From Nonomuraea thailandensis (lineage in GTDB: Bacteria; Actinomycetota; Actinomycetes; Streptosporangiales; Streptosporangiaceae): DNA of 64,000 bases. The first letter of the stretch is position 1, and each line of letters starts with the position of its first letter. The notes under the pieces are model-generated. The model did not search any database, was not told the origin of the DNA, and saw only the letters and a list, made by a program, of their open reading frames with translations. Positions 59,085 to 64,000 of this stretch are shown piece after piece. The stretch spans positions 5,911,501 through 5,975,500 of the forward strand of contig NZ_JAMZEB010000002.1 of assembly GCF_024172165.1 (NCBI RefSeq), read 5' to 3'. Position numbers and translations under genes: made by a program.

Positions 59085-59827
59085 TCAGGCGAACTTGCTC
59101 TTCGGCCGCTCCTGCAGTTCGCCGTCCACGTACACGTCGAGCTTCTCGTCGTAGAACGCGATCAGCCCGGCCACCTTCGTGCTCTCGGGCAGCGGCGTCC
59201 GGTACGACCACGCCAGGTCCTTCTTGCCGTTGACCGCCCAGTACTCGGCCGTGCCCTTGTACGGGCAGTGCGTGGCGGTGCCGGTCGGCTCGAGCAGGTC
59301 CAGCCGCACGTCGGTCTTCGGCAGGTAGTACCGGGTGGGCAGGCCGGTCTCGAAGAGGATGCGCGGGCTGCGGGAGTCGGCCACGGTCACGCCGTCGACC
59401 TCGATCCGCACGTGCCGCGAGCTGGCCAGGATGTCCACCCTGGTGTACGGGTCGCGCGCGTGGAAGAACACCTCCTCGTCCTCCTCGAACCAGGCGTCCA
59501 TCGCGTCCCACTCGAAGCGGACGTGCCCCCGGATCTGCTCCAGCGGCGACTCCGGGTAGGCCAGGGCCGCGTCAGCGGCCTCGGCGGTGCCCGAGGTGAC
59601 GGTGTAGACCACCGCGTCGCCCCTGCTCGGGGAGCGCTTGGTGGCTCCGGTGGCCTTCAGCGCGGACTCGTCCACGTCGTCCAGCGGGAAGTAGTAGGTG
59701 GGATAGTACGGAACCTCCCACACCAGCAGGGCGGAGGTGGTGTCGGCCACCACCCGGCCGCCCAGATAGGTCCGCACGCGCTTGGCCGTGCGCTCGACAC
59801 GCACCCGGCCGCGGTTCGTGGCATCCA
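59085..59827 (-). CDS. tandem DUF427 domain protein
   Basis: The 247-residue protein contains two copies of the DUF427 fold. The first (~10-110) has VRTYLGGRVVADTTSALLVWEVPYYPTYYFP; the second (~125-240) has VRIEVDGVTVADSRSPRILFETGLPTRYYLP, CPYKGTAEYWAVNG and LIAFYDEKLDVYVDGE. The recurring GxxVADT/S...YYxP pattern shows the duplication. These small beta-rich domains have no established function. The ATG at 59827 is the first good start after a GGGG-rich stretch. Confidence 0.88.
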
Positions 59828-59875
59828 TGTTCGCGCCAACCCCGCCGGCCGCGCTCCTATTCCACGGGTACGGGC

Positions 59876-60463
59876 TCAGCCCAGGCCGAAGGCGCTCAGC
59901 GTCGCCCAGGTCGTGAGGGTGCCGGCCACCGCCCCCACGGCGACCTGGGCCCAGGTGTGGTGCGTGAGGCGTACCCTCGCCCAGCACACCAGCCCCACGA
60001 CGGCGGCCCCGGCGATCGCGGTCGGCCACGCGGGCAGGACGTGGGTGAGCACCACGACCGTGCCGGCGGAGACGGCGGCGTGGAAGGAGATCTTCCAGCG
60101 CAACGTGATCGGCACGGTCACGCCCAGGGCGGCCAGCATGGCCGTCACGGTGGCGACGAGCAACGTCGGCGCGCCCATCGCGACCAGCAGCGCCAGCGCC
60201 ACCAGCACGGCCGCCACGGCCGCGAGCAGCGGGCCGGTACGGCGGGTGCGGTCCACGATGTGGTGGGAGTCGAGCTTGCCCGACCGCACGCCCACCGCGA
60301 TCACCGCCGCCGGCACCCCGCCGCAGAACGCCGACGCCACCAGCCCCCAGGCCGCCCCGGACCATCCCTGCGCCAGCAGGCCGACGAGCGGCGGCATGAC
60401 GATCACCAGCACCTGCGGTGCCAGCACGTTCGTCACCCGTCTTGCCACCAGGTCGGCCGTCAT
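59876..60463 (-). CDS. PAP2-like integral membrane protein
   Basis: The 195-residue protein has about five membrane helices. RTRRTGPLLAAV near 73 (KxxxxxxRP-like), KISFHAAVSAGT near 129 (SGHA-like) and ARVRLTHHTWAQVAVGAVAG near 162 (SRxxxxxHxxxDV-like, with Gln-Val) follow the order of PAP2 phosphatase motifs but deviate at several positions. It may act on lipid phosphates in the membrane, or be a degenerate relative without activity. The ATG at 60463 is the likely start. It has its own position between DUF427 and YibE/F genes. Confidence 0.75.
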   Translation of the reverse strand: MTADLVARRVTNVLAPQVLVIVMPPLVGLLAQGWSGAAWGLVASAFCGGVPAAVIAVGVRSGKLDSHHIVDRTRRTGPLLAAVAAVLVALALLVAMGAPTLLVATVTAMLAALGVTVPITLRWKISFHAAVSAGTVVVLTHVLPAWPTAIAGAAVVGLVCWARVRLTHHTWAQVAVGAVAGTLTTWATLSAFGLG

Positions 60464-60545
60464 GTCAGGAAAGATTACGCGATCATGGCACCCGCGCCGC
60501 GCAACGGGGCCACGTGGCGGGGGGTGGCGGCGGCCGGTTTCCTCG

Positions 60546-62147
60546 CTAGTGGCCCGTGCGGCGGCGGTGCCGGGCCGGGCGGTCCTGGGCGGGGGACGGC
60601 TCCGGGCGGGAGGGCGCGTCGGGGCGCGGCTGCGGCGTGAAGAAGTCGCCGCGTGCGGCGCTGACGTCCTCACGAACGGAGGGCGCGGGTGGCGAGGAAG
60701 GCGCGGAAGGCGCGAAGGGCGCGGGTGGCACGGAAAGGCCGGGGGACGGCGAAGGCGCGGTCCCGCGGTGGCCGGGCGGCGCCGCGTGGGGCTGCGGCGC
60801 GAAGAACCCGTCGTCCTCGTCGTGATCGGCCTGCCGGGAGAAGAACCCGTCGCGATCGGCCTGCCGGGAGAAGAACCCGTCGTCCTCGGTGTCCTGCGCT
60901 CCGAAGAAACCCTCACCCCGCCGGGACGCCTTCGCCCGCGGCCCCCGCTCCGGGCCGACGCCGGCATGATCCTCCTCGGCGGGCGCCTCCGCCGGCCGCC
61001 GCGACGCCGTGAGGGCGGCCAGGGCCGTCGTGATGGGAACGGCCGCGATGAGCCCCAGCGTGCCCACGATGCTGCGGACGATCTCCTGCGCGATGACCGG
61101 CGTCGACATGACCTCGCCCAGCGGCTGCTCCCCGATGCTGAACAGCAGCAGCAGCGGCAGCGACGCCCCCGCGTACGCCAGGATGATGGTGTTGATCACC
61201 GAGGCGATGTGCGCGCGCCCGATCCGGCTCGCGGCCCGGTAGAGCTTGGCGAAGCCGTACGACGGGTTGGCGTGGGCCAGCTCGGCCACCGTCACCGACT
61301 GCGTGACCGTGACGTCGTCGAGCACTCCCAGCGCGCCGATGATGATGCTGGCCAGCAGCAGCCCCTGCGTGTCGATGGACAGGCTCATGTCCAGGGCCAG
61401 CGCGCTGTCGTCGGTGACCCCGTTGAGCCGGGCGAACCCCAGCGCCGCGTACGACAGCCCCCCGGTGAGCGCCAGGCTGGCCAGCGTCCCGAGCACGGCC
61501 ACGGAGGTGGACAGCGAGAAGCCGTGCGTCAGGTAGAGCACCGCCAGCATGATCGCCGCCGCGCCCACGATGGCCACCAGCATGGGCGGCCGCCCCTCCA
61601 GGATGCCGGGGATCACGAACGTCAGCAGCAGCACGAACGTGACCGCCAGCCCCACCAGCGCCGTCACGCCCCGCCACCGCCCGAAGGCGATCACCGCCAG
61701 CGCGAACGCCGCCCCGAACAGCCACAGCGGCACGGCCCGGTCGTGATCGGAGATCTGGTACGCGCCGTCGGCCCCGCGCAGCAGGATCACCTCGTCGTCC
61801 ACGGCGAAGTGCTGCGCCCCCGGCCCGCCGGGCAGGCGGAGCTCGACGTCCTGACCGGCGTCGGGCCCCTCGCCGACCTTCACGACGGCGTTCCCGCAGG
61901 TGGCGGGGTCGGGCTGGGGCGAGCCCTCGACGGCGGCGGGGCAGGTCCTGAGCGTGACGCCGACGACCGTGCCGGTCAGCCGCTGCACGCCGGACTGCGC
62001 CGGGGCGGCGTCCGTCCCGCCGGCCGGCCAGAGCCACACCAGGGCGATCAGCGTGACGACGGCCAGCGGCACCAGGACGGCCAGGCCGGCCACCACCGTG
62101 CGCCGCGAGCTGGGGACGGCGGTGCCGTGCGCGTGGTTGGCGCCCAT
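60546..62147 (-). CDS. YibE/F family membrane protein with FFxxQ-repeat tail
   Basis: The 533-residue protein has one N-terminal helix, an outside domain (~45-130, QSGVQRLTGTVVGV and EVILLRGADGAYQISDHDR) and then about seven helices: LPLWLFGAAFALAVIAFGRWRG, SLSIDTQGLLLASIIIGALGVLDDVTVTQSVTV and KLYRAASRIGRAHIASVINTIILAYAGASLPLLLLFS. This matches YibE/F, of unknown activity. The C-terminal ~130 residues are hydrophilic and bear five [GD]FF-x-x-Q motifs. AGGAGG lies 12 bases before the ATG at 62147. It is divergent from the DUF72 gene. Confidence 0.9.
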   Translation of the reverse strand: MGANHAHGTAVPSSRRTVVAGLAVLVPLAVVTLIALVWLWPAGGTDAAPAQSGVQRLTGTVVGVTLRTCPAAVEGSPQPDPATCGNAVVKVGEGPDAGQDVELRLPGGPGAQHFAVDDEVILLRGADGAYQISDHDRAVPLWLFGAAFALAVIAFGRWRGVTALVGLAVTFVLLLTFVIPGILEGRPPMLVAIVGAAAIMLAVLYLTHGFSLSTSVAVLGTLASLALTGGLSYAALGFARLNGVTDDSALALDMSLSIDTQGLLLASIIIGALGVLDDVTVTQSVTVAELAHANPSYGFAKLYRAASRIGRAHIASVINTIILAYAGASLPLLLLFSIGEQPLGEVMSTPVIAQEIVRSIVGTLGLIAAVPITTALAALTASRRPAEAPAEEDHAGVGPERGPRAKASRRGEGFFGAQDTEDDGFFSRQADRDGFFSRQADHDEDDGFFAPQPHAAPPGHRGTAPSPSPGLSVPPAPFAPSAPSSPPAPSVREDVSAARGDFFTPQPRPDAPSRPEPSPAQDRPARHRRRTGH

Positions 62148-62240
62148 CGCGTGAAAGGTCCTCCTCGGTATGCGGGACTAGAGGGGTGACGAACTAGGAC
62201 AGTTGTACTGCACGCGACCTCACAGGGTAGGCCAGATGCC

Positions 62241-62948
62241 ATGACACGGCTGGTGGGCACCTCCGGGTGGCAGTACAAGGACTGGCGCGGGGTCCTGTAT
62301 CCGGAGGGCGTGCCGCAGCGGCTCTGGCTGGAGACGTACGCCGCCGAGTTCGCCACCGTGGAGAGCAACAACGCCTTCTACCGGCTGCCCAGCCAGGAGT
62401 CGTTCGCCGCCTGGCGCGAGCGTACGCCGCCCGGCTTCGTGATGGCGGTGAAGGCCAGCAGGTTCCTCACCCACATCAAGCGGCTGGAGGAGCCGGAGGA
62501 GCCGGTCGCGCGCCTGATGGGCGCCGCCGCCGGGCTGAAGGAGAAGCTCGGCCCGATCCTGCTGCAGCTCCCGCCGACGCTGAGGGCCGACCCGGGCAGG
62601 CTGGACCGGTGCCTGGGCTGCTTCCCGCCGGAGGTGCGGGTGGCGGTGGAGCCGCGCCACGACTCGTGGTGGACGGAGGAGGTGCGGCAGCTCCTGGTCG
62701 CGCGCGGGGCCGCCCTGTGCTGGGCCGACCGGCTGGGCAGGCCGGTGAGCCCGCTGTGGCGTACGGCCGGCTGGGGTTACGTGCGCCTGCACCAGGGCCG
62801 TTCCGGCTGGGAGTACGGCGAGAGCTCGCTGCGGACCTGGGCCGCCCGGGTGCGCGAGGCGGGCTGGCAGGACGCCTGGGTCTACTTCAACAACGACCCG
62901 GGAGGGGCGGCCGTGCGGAACGCCAGGCGATTTGTCAGACTCGGCTAG
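62241..62948 (+). CDS. DUF72 domain protein
   Basis: The 235-residue TIM-barrel-like protein has VGTSGWQYKDWRGVLYPEGVPQRLWLETYAAEFATVESNNAFYRLPSQESFAAW at 4-57, with the signature NxxFYxxP, FVMAVKASRFLTHIKRL, and ILLQLPPTLRADPGRL. It ends with AWVYFNNDPGGAAVRNARRF. The activity of the family (YecE-like) is not settled. The ATG at 62241 begins a two-gene unit; the CorA-like gene overlaps its TAG by one base. Confidence 0.9.
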   Translation: MTRLVGTSGWQYKDWRGVLYPEGVPQRLWLETYAAEFATVESNNAFYRLPSQESFAAWRERTPPGFVMAVKASRFLTHIKRLEEPEEPVARLMGAAAGLKEKLGPILLQLPPTLRADPGRLDRCLGCFPPEVRVAVEPRHDSWWTEEVRQLLVARGAALCWADRLGRPVSPLWRTAGWGYVRLHQGRSGWEYGESSLRTWAARVREAGWQDAWVYFNNDPGGAAVRNARRFVRLG

Positions 62949-63916
62949 TGCACACGCGGCTTTACCGGAACGGCGTCCTGGAGAAGGAAGGCTTCCCGAT
63001 CGAGGAGGTCTCCGACCACGTGGCGGACCCGGCGAACGCGGTCTGGTTCGACCTGTGCGCCCCGTCGCCCGATCGGCTGGCCGTGATCGGCGAGGAGCTG
63101 GGGCTGCACGAGCTGGCGGTGGAGGACGTGCTCACCGACCATCAGCGGCCGAAGGTGGACGTCTACGACAACCACCTGTTCATCACCGTGTACGGCCTGC
63201 ACCTGGAGGAGGGCCGGATCGTCCCCGTCGAGGTGAACGTCTTCGTCACCGCCAACGCCCTGGTCACCGTGCGGGAGAGCGACCGCTTCGACATCGGCGG
63301 GGTGGTCAGGCGCTGGGACGCCGCCTCCCGCATGGCCGGCCACGGGGTGACGTTCCTGCTGCACGGCCTGCTCGACTACGTCGTGGACCAGCACTTCGAC
63401 CTGGTGCAGGATCTCGACGGGCAGGTCGAGGCGATGGAGGAGGCGCTGTTCGTGCAGGGCGTGCGCGACAGCAGGGCGCTGCAGCACTCCATGTACGTGC
63501 TGCGCAAGGACACCACCAAGCTGCGCAGGCTCACCTTCCCGATGCGCGAGGTGGTCGGCACCCTGCTCCGCCGCGACCAGGACCTCATCGCCGACCCTGT
63601 CATGAAGCCGTACTTCGAGGACGTCCACGACCACGTCCTGCGCGTCACCGAGTGGGTGGAGTCCATCCGCGACATGCTGGCGAACGTCCGCGAGACGCGC
63701 CTGTCGCAGCAGGGCTTCCGGCTGAACGAGATCATGAAGCGGGTGACGAGCTGGGCCGCGATCATCGCCGTGCCCACCGCGATCACCGGCTTCTACGGCC
63801 AGAACGTGCCCTATCCGGGGTCGGGGACGCCCGTCGGCTTCTGGACGTCCTCGGTGCTGGTGGCGCTGGCCTCAGCGGGCCTGTACGCGGTGTTCAAGAA
63901 GAAGGACTGGTTGTAG
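62948..63916 (+). CDS. corA: CorA-type magnesium/cobalt transporter with GQN motif
   Basis: The 322-residue protein has the CorA N-terminal domain (VWFDLCAPSPDRLAVIGEELGLHELAVEDVL), long helices (FDLVQDLDGQVEAMEEALF; LRVTEWVESIRDMLANVRE) and two C-terminal membrane helices (AAIIAVPTAITGFYGQNVPYPG and FWTSSVLVALASAGLYAVFKKKDWL). The selectivity motif between the helices is YGQN, with Gln (CAG codon) instead of the usual Met of YGMN. The end KKKDWL is the standard C-terminal lysine cluster. GTG at 62948 overlaps the DUF72 stop. It moves divalent cations, but the altered filter may change ion choice. Confidence 0.92.
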   Translation: MHTRLYRNGVLEKEGFPIEEVSDHVADPANAVWFDLCAPSPDRLAVIGEELGLHELAVEDVLTDHQRPKVDVYDNHLFITVYGLHLEEGRIVPVEVNVFVTANALVTVRESDRFDIGGVVRRWDAASRMAGHGVTFLLHGLLDYVVDQHFDLVQDLDGQVEAMEEALFVQGVRDSRALQHSMYVLRKDTTKLRRLTFPMREVVGTLLRRDQDLIADPVMKPYFEDVHDHVLRVTEWVESIRDMLANVRETRLSQQGFRLNEIMKRVTSWAAIIAVPTAITGFYGQNVPYPGSGTPVGFWTSSVLVALASAGLYAVFKKKDWL

Positions 63917-64000
63917 GGCCGCGAAGGTGCCGGGGCACGGCCTGCTCGTGACCTGCCGGGTGAGCGCGAGCGACAGCCGCACCTCGCCGGCGCCGGAGGC

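Noticed and set aside
63917..64000. A partial gene at the right edge
   Set aside because: Frames on both strands are open but too short to recognise, with no start or ribosome site; left unassigned.

Overview
The window is GC-rich bacterial DNA (visibly above 70% G+C, strong G/C at third codon positions, many GTG and some TTG starts, AGGAG-type ribosome sites). It reads as an actinomycete chromosome. Supporting gene content includes an F420-type luciferase-like oxidoreductase, an acyl-ACP desaturase, an XRE-STAND regulator, a SWIM/DUF6493-type pair, MutA/MutB/MeaB and short ATGA-style operon overlaps. The family mix resembles Streptosporangiales such as Nonomuraea, but that placement is inference. 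I saw no tRNA, rRNA, CRISPR array, insertion sequence or integrase, so it looks like ordinary chromosome.

Layout. 1-7.9 kb: a cut-off alpha/beta hydrolase, ribosome-rescue factor ArfB, a Nudix hydrolase, an acyl-ACP desaturase behind a palindromic promoter, a flavin reductase, small unknowns, a HAD-IIA phosphatase, an M20 amidohydrolase and a zinc alcohol dehydrogenase. 8.0-17.8 kb: a five-gene Dpp/Opp-type ABC importer with a GNAT protein, meeting a NamZ-like muramidase on the other strand, then murQ and an AmiE-like serine hydrolase. Together these look like a cell-wall muropeptide import and recycling locus. 17.8-25.5 kb: VOC protein, LLM oxidoreductase, APH-like kinase, zf-TFIIB protein, lipoprotein, ABC-F ATPase, acyl-CoA ligase and thioesterase. 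25.5-30.6 kb (minus strand): membrane acyltransferase with its TetR regulator, and an acyltransferase-like protein coupled to a CehA/McbA-type PHP hydrolase. 30.7-37.9 kb: MeaB, a transmembrane Ser/Thr kinase, and MutB/MutA. 38-43 kb: PGRP amidase, MtnA, a CASTOR/POLLUX-like channel and a divergent AAA ATPase. 43.1-51.7 kb: a SWIM-protein/large-partner pair divergent from three peptidase genes (C39, S9, M20). 51.7-53.1 kb: two head-to-head genes, an FAD monooxygenase and a TetR regulator, both broken by internal deletions. 53.2-64 kb: the XRE-STAND regulator, three alpha/beta hydrolases, a tandem-DUF427 protein, a PAP2-like membrane protein, a YibE/F membrane protein, a DUF72 protein and a CorA-type transporter with an altered signature motif.

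How genes work together. The importer, NamZ, MurQ and the AmiE-like enzyme could take in muropeptides and convert MurNAc to GlcNAc-6-phosphate, though the required MurNAc kinase is not in the window. MutA/MutB with the GTPase MeaB isomerise methylmalonyl-CoA. The ligase and thioesterase form an acyl-CoA pair. C39, S9 and M20 peptidases form a peptide-degrading run.

The best leads are the promoter at 8006-8034 whose spacer is a perfect 16-bp palindrome, the SWIM/partner pair, the paired broken genes near 52.6 kb, the FFxxQ motif repeats in the YibE/F tail, the GQN CorA variant and the AT-rich palindrome before the STAND regulator. All function calls are from reading the sequence and recalled family knowledge; no searches were run.
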